A stretch of DNA of 15,294 nucleotides from NCBI GenBank assembly GCA_945938055.1, contig CAMEUH010000034.1, positions 1-15,294 of the forward strand, read 5' to 3'. Each line of letters opens with the position of its first letter. Position 1 is the first letter of the stretch. Below are positions 1 through 8,102 of this stretch, piece after piece. The notes under the pieces are model-generated. The model worked only from the letters and a program-made list of their open reading frames with translations. It was not told the DNA's origin and searched no databases. Origin of the DNA: an uncultured Eubacteriaceae bacterium (GTDB lineage Bacteria > Bacillota > Clostridia > Lachnospirales > Lachnospiraceae). The position numbers and the translations under genes are program-made.

Positions 1-187
1 CCAGATCAAAATGTGTGATGCCAAGGTCAAAGGCGGTATGGCACATTTCTTTCATATTTTCGAAACTGCTGTTATTGCCAAAGTTATGCCAGAGACCAAG
101 GGAAACACACGGAAGTTTTAAACCGCTTTTTCCACATCGATTATAAATCATGGTATCGTATCGTTTGTCTGAAGCTAAATATCCCAT
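1..187 (-). CDS. Aldo/keto reductase, N-terminal part (cut by window edge)
   Basis: Reading leftwards from an ATG at 187, the first 62 codons begin MGYLASDKRYDTMIYNRCG and continue through LKLPCVSLGLWHNFG to a segment ending GITHFDL. This is the N-terminus of the YghZ/GPR-like branch of the aldo/keto reductase superfamily, NADPH-dependent cytoplasmic enzymes that reduce aldehydes such as glyceraldehyde 3-phosphate or methylglyoxal. The THFDL segment is the usual strand carrying the catalytic Asp region; the catalytic Tyr and Lys lie outside the window. A perfect Shine-Dalgarno (AAGGAGGAATT on the - strand, 190-200) fixes the start. The gene is divergent from everything else here, so its link to the sugar operon is uncertain. 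Family assignment is confident; the substrate is unknown. Confidence 0.88.
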   Translation of the reverse strand, partial: MGYLASDKRYDTMIYNRCGKSGLKLPCVSLGLWHNFGNNSSFENMKEMCHTAFDLGITHFDL

Positions 188-228
188 GGAATTCCTCCTT
201 AAATATAATTTGTTAGTTCTGTCTTTAC

Positions 229-256
229 CTTATCATGAAGAAAGAATATACGTCAA
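229..256 (-). promoter_or_regulatory. Possible promoter for the aldo/keto reductase
   Basis: On the - strand a TTGACG -35-like element (251-256) is followed after 16 bp by GATAAG (229-234), about 40 bp ahead of the start codon. The -35 is close to consensus and the -10 is weak, so this is a tentative sigma-A promoter. Confidence 0.4.
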
Positions 257-304
257 CATGAAAAAGATTGCCTGATGGTTTGATAGTAATGCGTCCGACA
301 ATGA

Positions 305-333
305 TTGCGAAAAATTTTTGGGGATGATACAAT
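305..333 (+). promoter_or_regulatory. Probable sigma-A promoter for the small membrane protein
   Basis: TTGCGA (305-310), a 17-bp spacer and TACAAT (328-333) form a good vegetative promoter about 40 bp upstream of the start codon at 376. Spacing is optimal and the hexamers match consensus at 4/6 and 5/6 positions. Confidence 0.55.
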
Positions 334-375
334 GAAATTAACAAAATGAAGCAGAATGAACGGGAGAAATGTCAT

Positions 376-660
376 ATGGAGAAATTAAAGAAAACACTTC
401 GGAAAATTCCAAGGAATAAATATATTTTCCTGCTGTTTGTAGCAATCTATATTGTTTACATTATTGTAAAATGCGCCGGTGGACTAGGGGAGCTTGGTGA
501 GACGGAGCGGATTGCAGCATATGTGGGAATGGGGATTTTTGCGACATTATCGGCAACAGGTATATTACTTAGTGCTTTTGCGTTGCTTACAGGAAATTAT
601 CTGGAACAGAATCAAGAAGAAAGTACAGAACCGGAAAGTGAGAGCCGGGAGGACAACTGA
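376..660 (+). CDS. Small two-helix membrane protein, function unknown
   Basis: A 94-residue protein with a basic N-terminus (MEKLKKTLRKIPRNK), a first membrane helix at about residues 17-35 (YIFLLFVAIYIVYIIVK), a glycine-containing linker, a second helix at about 48-75 and an acidic, probably cytoplasmic tail (QEESTEPESESRED). I do not recognise a family. An in-frame ATG lies 30 bases upstream at 346, but it has no ribosome-binding site, whereas GGGAG at 362-366 sits 9 bases before 376, so I start here. It has its own promoter-like sequence and lies between the divergent reductase and the mgl operon. It could be a membrane regulator or a simple orphan. The coding status is supported by the clean helix-loop-helix-acidic-tail pattern. 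Confidence 0.6.
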   Translation: MEKLKKTLRKIPRNKYIFLLFVAIYIVYIIVKCAGGLGELGETERIAAYVGMGIFATLSATGILLSAFALLTGNYLEQNQEESTEPESESREDN

Positions 661-759
661 AAATGAAAATTGTACCTATAAAAATATCCGGAATATACGA
701 AATAGATAAAAACAAATCCTTAAAAAGAATGAAAATAGAAAAAATGCATAAAAATATCT

Positions 760-791
760 AAGATTTTTAATACAAGTGAAAAGATTTTTAT
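760..791 (+). promoter_or_regulatory. Tandem direct repeat, candidate response-regulator binding site
   Basis: The 10-mer AAGATTTTTA occurs at 760-769 and again at 781-790. The 21-bp spacing is two helical turns. The second copy ends just before the -35 position of the mglB promoter. Tandem sites on one face of the helix, abutting a poor -35, are the usual layout for activation by dimeric AraC-family regulators such as the one encoded at 4655. The binding partner is inferred. Confidence 0.45.
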
Positions 792-792
792 A

Positions 793-821
793 GAAAGAAT
801 TTACCTTTGTAATGATATACT
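793..821 (+). promoter_or_regulatory. Extended -10 promoter of the mgl operon
   Basis: TGATATACT at 813-821 is an extended -10 element (TG, one base, then TATACT at 816-821). The hexamer 17 bp upstream (GAAAGA, 793-798) is a very poor -35, as expected for an activator-dependent promoter. It lies about 53 bp ahead of the mglB start. Confidence 0.5.
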
Positions 822-873
822 TAACATGTAAGAAAGAACCGGTTAAGAAAATTTTATTATGGAGGTATTTTTT

Positions 874-1893
874 ATGAAGAGAAAAATTATGGCACTCGTG
901 CTGGTGGCAGCAATGGCATTGACAATGCTTGCAGGATGTGGCAGCAAGCCGGCATCAAACAAGGGAGGAAACTCAGGCGGCGGACTGAATATCGGCGTTT
1001 GTATCTACAACTATTCCGATAACTTTATGACACTGTACAGAACGGAACTGGAGGCATATCTTAAGGGTATGGGTCATACGGTAACTGTAATGGATGGTAA
1101 GAATGACCAGGTAGAGCAGACAAACCAGATTGAGAATTTTATTACACAGGGTGTTGATGTACTGATTATCAATCTTGTACAGTCTTCTGCAGCAACACAG
1201 ATTACAGACAAATGTCATGCAGCTGGAATTCCGGTAGTTTATATTAACAGAGAACCGGATGATGCAGAAAAGCAGAGATGGACGGATAATGGAATTAAAG
1301 CTACATATGTAGGTGCTGATGCAAGACAGTCTGGTACATTCCAGGGTGAAATCGTTCTTTCCTTAGCAGATAAGGGCGATGTAAACGGTGACGGAACCGT
1401 GAAGTATGTAATGGTACAGGGTGATCCGGAAAACGTAGATGCTCAGTACAGAACAGAGTTCTCCATTAAGGCACTTACTGATGCAGGCGTTAAGGTAGAA
1501 TGCCTTGACATCCAGAGAGGTGACTGGGATCAGACAAGAGGACAGGAAATCGTAGCAAATGCATTAACAAACTTTGGCAATAACATTGATGTGGTATTCT
1601 GTAACAATGATGCAATGGCTTTAGGCGCAGCACAGGCAATCGCAGCAGCAAACAGAACGGTTGGCAAGGATATCTATCTTCTTGGTGTAGATGCTCTTAC
1701 AGAAGCATTGGAGAAGGTGATTGATGGCTCCATGACAGGTACGGTATTTAATGACCATATCGGACAGTCTCATGCAGCCGGCGATGCAGCAGTAAAGTTT
1801 GCAGCTGGTGAATCTCTTGATACCTTAATCGGTGTAGATTACATCAAGGTAACAAAGGACAATGCACAGTCAATCTTAGACCTTTTAAAGTAA
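874..1893 (+). CDS. mglB: Galactose/glucose ABC transporter substrate-binding lipoprotein (MglB)
   Basis: A 339-residue extracytoplasmic lipoprotein that captures D-galactose/D-glucose (or methyl-galactoside) for MglAC. The signal peptide ends in the lipobox LAGC with Cys22. The mature part follows E. coli MglB closely: NIGVCIYNYSDNFM, VYINREPD, the loop DVNGDG, FCNNDAMALGA, GVDALTEAL and TGTVFND. Hexose-contact positions correspond to D49, F51, N125, D189, R193, W218, N245, D273 and N293. The position of E. coli His152 is Asn187, and the calcium-loop position of Gln142 is Lys177, both unusual. An upstream in-frame ATG at 859 overlaps the Shine-Dalgarno GGAGG (861-865), so the start is 874. 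It is the first gene of the mgl operon, preceded by an activator-type promoter and followed by a hairpin that probably raises its level relative to mglA. Confidence 0.93.
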   Translation: MKRKIMALVLVAAMALTMLAGCGSKPASNKGGNSGGGLNIGVCIYNYSDNFMTLYRTELEAYLKGMGHTVTVMDGKNDQVEQTNQIENFITQGVDVLIINLVQSSAATQITDKCHAAGIPVVYINREPDDAEKQRWTDNGIKATYVGADARQSGTFQGEIVLSLADKGDVNGDGTVKYVMVQGDPENVDAQYRTEFSIKALTDAGVKVECLDIQRGDWDQTRGQEIVANALTNFGNNIDVVFCNNDAMALGAAQAIAAANRTVGKDIYLLGVDALTEALEKVIDGSMTGTVFNDHIGQSHAAGDAAVKFAAGESLDTLIGVDYIKVTKDNAQSILDLLK

Positions 1894-1908
1894 AGCTTGA
1901 CAGAATAG

Positions 1909-1941
1909 AACTTGGGTGTGTATCGGGCACACCCAAGTTTT
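1909..1941 (+). terminator. Intercistronic hairpin between mglB and mglA (partial terminator or mRNA stabiliser)
   Basis: A perfect 12-bp stem (AACTTGGGTGTG 1909-1920 with CACACCCAAGTT 1928-1939) closes a 7-base loop and is followed only by TTTTCATTCT. The short, interrupted T tract suggests partial read-through. Such hairpins behind the binding-protein gene are common in importer operons, where the binding protein is needed in excess. Confidence 0.75.
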
Positions 1942-1981
1942 CATTCTAATTAGTCTGACGTATGGCGCAAAGGAGGTTATT

Positions 1982-3490
1982 ATGGGCGATTATGTATTAG
2001 AGCTGCGGGGAATTTCCAAGAGCTTTCCGGGTGTAAAGGCACTTGATAATGTATCACTGAAGGTTCGACCGGGAACAGTGCATGCGTTAATGGGAGAAAA
2101 TGGTGCCGGTAAATCGACATTAATGAAATGTCTTTTCGGAATTTACAAGATGGATGAAGGGGAAATCTATCTGGAAGGAGAGAAAGTAACCATCATTAAT
2201 GCAAATGATGCGTTACATAAGGGGATTGCAATGGTTCATCAGGAATTACAGCCGATTCCGGAGCGGAGTATTGCAGAGAATATTTTCTGTGGAAGATATC
2301 CGACCAGAAAAGTTGGACCATTACAGGTGATTGATCATAAGAGAATGTATGAAGAGGCAGAAAGCCTTTTGAAAGAAGTAAGAATGGAATATGATCCGAA
2401 GGCAAAGCTGGGTACTTTATCGATTTCCCAGATGCAGTCGGTTGAAATAGCAAAAGCAGTTTCCATGAATGCAAAAGTAGTTATCATGGATGAGCCGACA
2501 TCTTCCCTGACGGATAATGAAGTAGAAGCATTATTCCGTATCATAGAAGATTTAAGAAAAAAGAATGTTGCAATTATTTACATTTCTCATAAAATGGATG
2601 AAATTTTAAGAATTTCAGATGATATTTCCATTATGCGTGATGGACAGTATATTGGTACATGGCTGGCAAAGGAGATGACCATTGATACCATTATTGCCAA
2701 GATGGTTGGACGTGAACTGACGAATCTGTTTCCACCGCGTGATAATAAGCCGGGAGAGGTGATTCTGGAAGCTAAGGGATTGACAAGCGTGAATCCGAAG
2801 TCCTTTAAGGATTGCAGTTTTACCTTAAGACGGGGTGAAATTTTAGGACTTGGCGGTCTGGTGGGAGCGCAGCGTACAGAACTGATGGAGGCACTTTTTG
2901 GAATTCGCGGAATCGCAGAAGGCGAGATTACCTATAAGGGAGAAAAATTCATGGCAAAGCGCCCAAAGGATTCCATTCGGAATGGTATCGGACTGATTAC
3001 AGAAGACCGCCGAGGAACAGGTATCTTTGGTGTACTTTCCATTGCGGATAACGTATCGGTTGCTTCCCTTGATAAATATGTGGATGCGGGATTTGTATTA
3101 AATAATAATAAAATAGAAAAACTGGTGCAGGATAATGTGTCAAAGCTAAGTATCAAGACTCCAAGCTCCAAGACACTGATTCAGTCACTTTCCGGTGGTA
3201 ACCAGCAGAAAGTTATCATTTCCAGATGGCTTGCCAATGATCCGGATATTTTAATCATGGATGAGCCAACGCGAGGAATTGACGTTGGTGCCAAGTATGA
3301 AATCTATCAGATTATGATTACGCTGGCAAAACAGGGCAAGGCGATTGTTATGATTTCTTCAGAAATGGCAGAATTAATCGGAATGTCTGACCGGATTCTT
3401 GTCATGTGCAACGGCAGGATTACCGGTGAAGTTTCCGGGGAAGAAGCAACACAGGAAAATATCATGCACTTCGCAACACAGTTTAATTAA
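1982..3490 (+). CDS. mglA: Galactose/methyl-galactoside ABC transporter ATP-binding protein (MglA)
   Basis: A 502-residue fused double ATPase of the carbohydrate-uptake-2 (CUT2) class that powers sugar import with MglC at the cytoplasmic face. The first half has Walker A GENGAGKST (G38-T46), a non-canonical signature LSISQMQ starting at L146, as in E. coli MglA, and Walker B IMDEPTSS. The second half has the degenerate Walker A region GLVGAQRTEL, a canonical LSGGNQQK signature starting at L403 and DEPTRGIDVGAKYEIYQ. One intact and one degenerate nucleotide site is normal in this family. Length matches MglA/RbsA (about 500). The start is set by AAAGGAGG (1970-1977) 4 bases before ATG 1982; a longer reading beginning at 1916 would run through the hairpin. 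Confidence 0.95.
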   Translation: MGDYVLELRGISKSFPGVKALDNVSLKVRPGTVHALMGENGAGKSTLMKCLFGIYKMDEGEIYLEGEKVTIINANDALHKGIAMVHQELQPIPERSIAENIFCGRYPTRKVGPLQVIDHKRMYEEAESLLKEVRMEYDPKAKLGTLSISQMQSVEIAKAVSMNAKVVIMDEPTSSLTDNEVEALFRIIEDLRKKNVAIIYISHKMDEILRISDDISIMRDGQYIGTWLAKEMTIDTIIAKMVGRELTNLFPPRDNKPGEVILEAKGLTSVNPKSFKDCSFTLRRGEILGLGGLVGAQRTELMEALFGIRGIAEGEITYKGEKFMAKRPKDSIRNGIGLITEDRRGTGIFGVLSIADNVSVASLDKYVDAGFVLNNNKIEKLVQDNVSKLSIKTPSSKTLIQSLSGGNQQKVIISRWLANDPDILIMDEPTRGIDVGAKYEIYQIMITLAKQGKAIVMISSEMAELIGMSDRILVMCNGRITGEVSGEEATQENIMHFATQFN

Positions 3491-3502
3491 GGAGGCTTGT
3501 AT

Positions 3503-4492
3503 ATGAATACGAAAAAAATTGATTATTGGAAAATATTAAAAGAAAATGTATTGATTTGGATTGTATTGCTGATGGTAATTTATGTAAGCTTTGTTCAGCC
3601 GAATTTCCTGTCGTGGGATAACTTCAGTAATATTTCCATTAATGTGGCATGCCGTTTCCTGATTGCACTCGGTATCAGCGGATGTCTTATTACTAAGGGT
3701 AATGACCTTTCTGCAGGACGTACGGTAGGTCTTGCAGCATGTATTGCAGGAACACTTCTTCAGAAGCCGGATGCAGCGGGTAAATTTTATCCGAATCTTG
3801 GCAACATGAATTTGTTTGTCGTATTATTAATTGTTGTTGCCGTTTGTTGTGTGATTGGTCTTGTCAATGGTCTTGTTGTTTCCTACTGGCAGGTACCTCC
3901 GTTTATTGCAACTCTTGGCATGCAGACGATAGTGTATGGTATCTGTCTGGTATATACCAAGGCAGCTCCTCTGGGCAGCTACCGTGAGGATTATACCAAT
4001 CTGGCTTCCGGTAAACTGTTTGGTGTGATTCCGTATATGTTCTTTGTGGCATTGTTCTTCGGTCTTGCAATGTGGTTCTTGTACAATAAGACCAGACATG
4101 GTAAATATATGTATGCAATCGGTGGAAATGAAAATGCGGCAGAGGTTTCCGGTATTAATGTAAAGGCAACCAAAATCCGTATCTACATACTGGCATCGGC
4201 ATTATTTGGTATTGCAGGTTATTTCCTTGGCGCCAAGGCAGGCGGTGCAACCGTTAATACCGGTATGAGCTACGAGCTGGAAGCCATTGCGGAATGTACA
4301 ATCGGTGGTGTATCCACAAATGGTGGTGTTGGTAAGATTTCCGGTATCTTAATTGGTGTACTGGTATTCGAACTCTTAAAGTCATCCATGCAGTTCTTAC
4401 GAATCAATACCTCATGGCAGTATATCGTTCAGGGTATTGTAATTATCGTGGCAGTTGCTCTTGACTTAAGAAAATATCTGGCTAAGAAGTAA
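3503..4492 (+). CDS. mglC: Galactose/methyl-galactoside ABC transporter permease (MglC)
   Basis: A 329-residue polytopic membrane protein, close to the length of E. coli MglC (336), forming the translocation channel of the CUT2 importer. Several hydrophobic helices are visible, with the family segments LITKGNDLSAGRTVGLAA, VPPFIATLGMQTIVYG, GKYMYAIGGNENAAEVSGI and ECTIGGVSTNGGVGKISG; the EAAEVSGI-like loop is where the permease contacts the ATPase. GGAGG (3491-3495) lies immediately after the mglA stop, 7 bases before ATG 3503, so this ATG is preferred over a TTG at 3497. Only 12 bases separate it from mglA, so the two are translationally close and co-transcribed. A strong terminator follows. 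Confidence 0.94.
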   Translation: MNTKKIDYWKILKENVLIWIVLLMVIYVSFVQPNFLSWDNFSNISINVACRFLIALGISGCLITKGNDLSAGRTVGLAACIAGTLLQKPDAAGKFYPNLGNMNLFVVLLIVVAVCCVIGLVNGLVVSYWQVPPFIATLGMQTIVYGICLVYTKAAPLGSYREDYTNLASGKLFGVIPYMFFVALFFGLAMWFLYNKTRHGKYMYAIGGNENAAEVSGINVKATKIRIYILASALFGIAGYFLGAKAGGATVNTGMSYELEAIAECTIGGVSTNGGVGKISGILIGVLVFELLKSSMQFLRINTSWQYIVQGIVIIVAVALDLRKYLAKK

Positions 4493-4546
4493 AATGGTTT
4501 TGAAAGAACCTGAGATTATCATGAATGAATTCAGAAAGATAAAAAT

Positions 4547-4590
4547 GGCATCCGCATTTGGCTTTTACTCTATGCGGATGCCGTATTTTT
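4547..4590 (+). terminator. Rho-independent terminator of the mgl operon
   Basis: A perfect 11-bp stem, GGCATCCGCAT (4547-4557) with ATGCGGATGCC (4572-4582), has a 14-base loop and is followed by GTATTTTTATT. It lies 55 bases after mglC and separates the transporter from the sensing cassette. Confidence 0.85.
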
Positions 4591-4591
4591 A

Positions 4592-4621
4592 TTGTGGGAA
4601 GATAGTGTATTATGGTATAAT
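4592..4621 (+). promoter_or_regulatory. Promoter of the sugar-sensing cassette
   Basis: TTGTGG (4592-4597), an 18-bp spacer and a perfect TATAAT (4616-4621) preceded by TGG form an extended -10 promoter 33 bp before the regulator start. It starts just beyond the mgl terminator, which indicates that the cassette has its own, probably constitutive, transcription. Confidence 0.65.
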
Positions 4622-4654
4622 CAGGATAAATACTACGGGCAGGTGAGAAAAGGA

Positions 4655-6295
4655 ATGGATTTGTACAAAGTACTTCTGGTAGATGATGAAGAAGAGGTAT
4701 ATGAGGCAATTATCCGTAAGCTGAACTGGGGAGAGCTTGGCTTTGAGGTGGTAGGTTATGCCAGAAATGGACAGGAAGCGTTGGAGATGGCAGAGGAGTT
4801 AAAGCCGGATGTTGTCATGACAGACATCAAAATGCCTTACATGGATGGGTTTGAGCTGGCAAGACGTGTGAAGAAAATGTACAAGAACACGAAGTTCATT
4901 ATTTTTTCCGGATTTGATGAACTGGAATATGCCAAGGAAACCATTAAGATTAAAGCGGAGGAATATGTTCTGAAACCTATTAATTCCAAGGAATTGAAGG
5001 AAGTATTTGAACGGTTGAAACAGAATCTTGATGACGAGCTTGCGGAGAAGAATGATGTTGAGAAACTTCGTGAACGGTATCAGAAATCCCTTCCGGCACT
5101 GCAGATTCAGTTTTTGGGGACACTGATGGAGGGCAATCTTACGGAATCACAGATTGATGACTTCATGGAAAACTGCCAGCTGGATTTACATGCGGATAAT
5201 TATGCAGTCGGCGTGATAAGGATTGATTCCGTTCCGACAGAAAATAAAATGCTGTATCTGGAACCTTTAAAGGGGGTCATGGTAGATTTCATGACAGAGG
5301 AGATTGCAGCAAGAACGGATGACAAAAAGAAATGGAATTTTCATTGTTTTCAGTATGTGGGAAATCTGGTTGTATTGGTCATGTTTGAAAACGGTATTTC
5401 CATCAGTCGTTTTACAGACCTTTTAAATCGTATGTGTCAGACGGCAGAACGATATCTGGGCATCAGTGTGACGGCAGGAGTGGGGCAGGCGTGCAATCAT
5501 TTGTCGCAACTGGACTTTTCTTATACAGGAGCATTGGAAGCGTTATCATACAAGGTAATATTTGATGACAGCAAGGTCATCAGTATTACGGATCTTGAGC
5601 CGGACCCATATGATGTAGGTTACTTAAATGATGTGAATATTGATGAAATCATTCGTGGAATTAAGGTTTTAACGGATGATGAAATACAGGAACTGGTAGA
5701 ACGGTTTGTGGAGAATATCAGGAAGGCAAAACTTCCGCTTCCGAAATACCGCGTGATTGTCATGGAACTGATAACGGAGCTGTTAAAGATGGTAAACGTG
5801 TATCAGCTTGATGTGGAACAGGTATTTTCCGGGGACAAGAATATTTATGATAAGGTATTGGCGTTAGAATCTTCAGAAAGTCTTAAAGAATGGCTATATC
5901 ATATCTGCATTCTGATGAAGAACAGTATCCGGAAAGAGCGTAGTGATTCGGCCAAGATGATTGTGGAAAAAGCCATGCACTATGTGGAAGAAAATTATTC
6001 TGATACGGAACTTACCGTGGAGGGATTAAGCGGAATACTAAATGTCAGCGCTGCTTATTTTTCCACGATCTTTAAAAAACAGACCGGACAGAGTTTTGTG
6101 AATTATCTGACACGGGTGCGTATGGAACATGCGGTGGAGTTATTAACAACCACAGATGATAAAACATATGTGATTGCAGAAAAAGTAGGTTATATTGAAC
6201 CCAACTATTTTAGTTATGTATTCCGGAAACATTTCGGCATTTCGCCATCAAAATACAGAATGAATCAAACGGAGAATTATGAAGAGAAAATTTAA
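4655..6295 (+). CDS. YesN-type response regulator with AraC-family DNA-binding domain
   Basis: A 546-residue cytoplasmic response regulator. Residues 1-120 form a receiver domain: acidic pair D10/D11, phospho-acceptor D57 in VVMTDIKMPYMDG, S85 in IIFSGF and K107 in VLKPI. A long middle region of about 300 residues follows, typical of YesN-like regulators but without a motif I recognise. The last 100 residues are a double helix-turn-helix of the AraC/XylS type (LTVEGLSGILNVSAAYFSTIFKKQ, then IAEKVGYIEPNYFSYVFRKHFGISPSKYR). The start follows AGGTGAG (4641-4647) by 7 bases; earlier in-frame starts overlap the promoter. It is the first gene of a four-gene cassette and overlaps the kinase gene by 17 bases, so the two are surely partners. 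The likely target is the mglB promoter (inference from adjacency and the 760-790 repeats). Confidence 0.92.
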   Translation: MDLYKVLLVDDEEEVYEAIIRKLNWGELGFEVVGYARNGQEALEMAEELKPDVVMTDIKMPYMDGFELARRVKKMYKNTKFIIFSGFDELEYAKETIKIKAEEYVLKPINSKELKEVFERLKQNLDDELAEKNDVEKLRERYQKSLPALQIQFLGTLMEGNLTESQIDDFMENCQLDLHADNYAVGVIRIDSVPTENKMLYLEPLKGVMVDFMTEEIAARTDDKKKWNFHCFQYVGNLVVLVMFENGISISRFTDLLNRMCQTAERYLGISVTAGVGQACNHLSQLDFSYTGALEALSYKVIFDDSKVISITDLEPDPYDVGYLNDVNIDEIIRGIKVLTDDEIQELVERFVENIRKAKLPLPKYRVIVMELITELLKMVNVYQLDVEQVFSGDKNIYDKVLALESSESLKEWLYHICILMKNSIRKERSDSAKMIVEKAMHYVEENYSDTELTVEGLSGILNVSAAYFSTIFKKQTGQSFVNYLTRVRMEHAVELLTTTDDKTYVIAEKVGYIEPNYFSYVFRKHFGISPSKYRMNQTENYEEKI

Positions 6296-8102
6296 AGGTT
6301 TCATGAAGCATTTAATTGCATATTACAGTAAGCGAAGTCTTACTTTGGTAATTTCCATGTCCTTTACCCTGGTTGCGGTATTGTGCGTGGGAATTTCCAG
6401 TGTGGTTCTTGCAGGATACTTTTCAGAAAAGATGGAGGAAGAGAATGCCCTGAATGTGAACCGGGTAATCAGCCAGGTGAATAACAGCATTGAGACGTAT
6501 GTCCGGGGAATGATGCGTATTTCGGATTCAATTTATTATACGGCAATCAAGGATATTGATATCTCAAAAGATAGTATCGCAAAGGAACTGAATGTGCTTT
6601 ATGAGGCAAATAAGGACAATCTTGTCAGTATTGCCTGCTATACAAAGGATGGAAAACTGGTGGCAGCAACACCGGTTGCAACGGTGAAGGAAAATGCAGA
6701 CGTGACAAAGCAGGGATGGTTTGTTACGGCAATGAACCGGGTGGAAAATTTACATTTTTCAAGACCACATGTACAGAATCTTTTTGATTATAATCCATAC
6801 CGGTATTACTGGGTTATTTCTTTAAGCCGGGCGGTGATATTTAATGATAATGGCCAAAATGAAGGCGGGGTTCTGGTTGTAGACATGAATTACAGCGGCA
6901 TTGAACAGGTACTCCGCCGGATGAATCTGGATGATAATAAAGAGTATGTGTATCTGATGGATGGTGATGGCAATATTATTTATCATCCAAAGCATAAGCT
7001 GATTAATGCAGGAATCATGGAGGAAAATAATCTTTCTGCCGCCGGATATGAGGATGGAAGCCATGACGAAGAGTTTCAGGGCGAAGAAAGAATTGTTACG
7101 GTTAAAACAGTTGGATACACAGGCTGGAAAATTGTTTATGTGGTAAAGCGCAGCAGCTTTGAAGTGGCGAATACACAAATCCAGTGGTTTGTTTTATTTG
7201 TAGTATTAATTACCATGATTCTTCTGGTTTTTGTGAATCAGTTTATTTCACTCAAGGTGGCAAAACCTATTGAGGATTTGGATGAGTCGGTAAAGGAGTT
7301 GGAAAAAGGCAATCTGGATGTGGATATTTATATTGGTGGAACCCATGAAATTAAGCATCTTGGTCAGACATTGAATACGGTGGTTGCAAGATTAAGACAG
7401 CTGATGGAAGATGTGGTGCGTGAGCAGGAAGAAAAAAGAAAGAGTGAGCTGGATGCCCTGCAGTCCCAGATTAATCCGCATTTCCTTTATAACCCGCTGG
7501 ATGCCATTGTCTGGATGATAGAGAGCGAGCGGTATGAAGAGGCTATTTTCATGATAACCCAGCTTGCAAGTCTGTTCCGGATTAGTCTTAGCAAAGGAAG
7601 AAATGTGATTTCCATAGAAGATGAGCTGACACATGCACAAAATTACATGAATATCCAGAAGGTACGTTACCGGAACAAATTCCAGGTTGAATATCATATT
7701 GAGGATTCCATCCGTCAGTACTGTACGGTAAAACTGGTAATCCAGCCGATTCTTGAAAACGCAATTTATTATGGCATGGAAGCCATGGATGGCGATGGAC
7801 TCATTCAGGTGAAGGGATTTGAGGACAATGGAAAAATCCAGATTCATGTTATTGACAATGGATTAGGCATGAGCAGCGAACAGGTGGAAGGTCTCCTGTC
7901 AGGAACGGCAAAGCAGGCCTCAGGGAAAAAAGGCTCGGGAGTTGGTTTGTGTAATGTTCATCAGAGAATTCGTCTCCGGTTTGGTGAAGAATATGGACTT
8001 AAGATAACAAGTGTACCGGATGAAGGTACGGATGTCTGTATCTGTCTTCCAATGCTGACCTGTGAAGAATATTATGGAAAGGCAGGTGGCAAAAATGACT
8101 AA
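6279..8102 (+). CDS. YesM-type sensor histidine kinase
   Basis: A 607-residue membrane kinase. The first membrane helix is at about residues 21-47. A large extracytoplasmic region of about 250 residues has Cache-like features (AGYFSEKMEEEN, WFVTAMN, YYWVISLSRAV, YLMDGDGNIIYHP). A second helix spans about 302-324, followed by a HAMP linker (about 325-378). The His_kinase/LytS-type core is QSQINPHFLYNP with phospho-accepting H401; most YesM relatives have NT where this has NP. The ATP-binding domain shows PILENAIYYG (N box), VIDNGLGM and GSGVGLCNVHQRI (G boxes). Start: ATG 6279 with GGAG at 6271-6274; an ATG at 6303 is a possible alternative. It overlaps the regulator by 17 bases and the next gene by 8. 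It probably phosphorylates the regulator at 4655 on a sugar-linked signal. Confidence 0.92.
   Translation: MKRKFKGFMKHLIAYYSKRSLTLVISMSFTLVAVLCVGISSVVLAGYFSEKMEEENALNVNRVISQVNNSIETYVRGMMRISDSIYYTAIKDIDISKDSIAKELNVLYEANKDNLVSIACYTKDGKLVAATPVATVKENADVTKQGWFVTAMNRVENLHFSRPHVQNLFDYNPYRYYWVISLSRAVIFNDNGQNEGGVLVVDMNYSGIEQVLRRMNLDDNKEYVYLMDGDGNIIYHPKHKLINAGIMEENNLSAAGYEDGSHDEEFQGEERIVTVKTVGYTGWKIVYVVKRSSFEVANTQIQWFVLFVVLITMILLVFVNQFISLKVAKPIEDLDESVKELEKGNLDVDIYIGGTHEIKHLGQTLNTVVARLRQLMEDVVREQEEKRKSELDALQSQINPHFLYNPLDAIVWMIESERYEEAIFMITQLASLFRISLSKGRNVISIEDELTHAQNYMNIQKVRYRNKFQVEYHIEDSIRQYCTVKLVIQPILENAIYYGMEAMDGDGLIQVKGFEDNGKIQIHVIDNGLGMSSEQVEGLLSGTAKQASGKKGSGVGLCNVHQRIRLRFGEEYGLKITSVPDEGTDVCICLPMLTCEEYYGKAGGKND

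Noticed and set aside
494..709. + strand frame of 71 codons overlapping the small membrane protein
   Set aside because: It is a +1 frame shadow of the 376-660 gene with no ribosome-binding site and no sensible protein features.
1916..1981. Longer N-terminus for MglA
   Set aside because: It would begin inside the intercistronic hairpin and lacks a ribosome-binding site, whereas AAAGGAGG precedes the ATG at 1982.
4592..4654. Longer N-terminus for the response regulator
   Set aside because: The extension would run through the promoter -10 and the Shine-Dalgarno of the ATG at 4655; receiver domains start right at that ATG.
7392..7847. - strand open frame of 151 codons opposite the histidine kinase
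   Set aside because: It is a shadow of the kinase core (H-box and N-box on the + strand) and its product resembles no protein.
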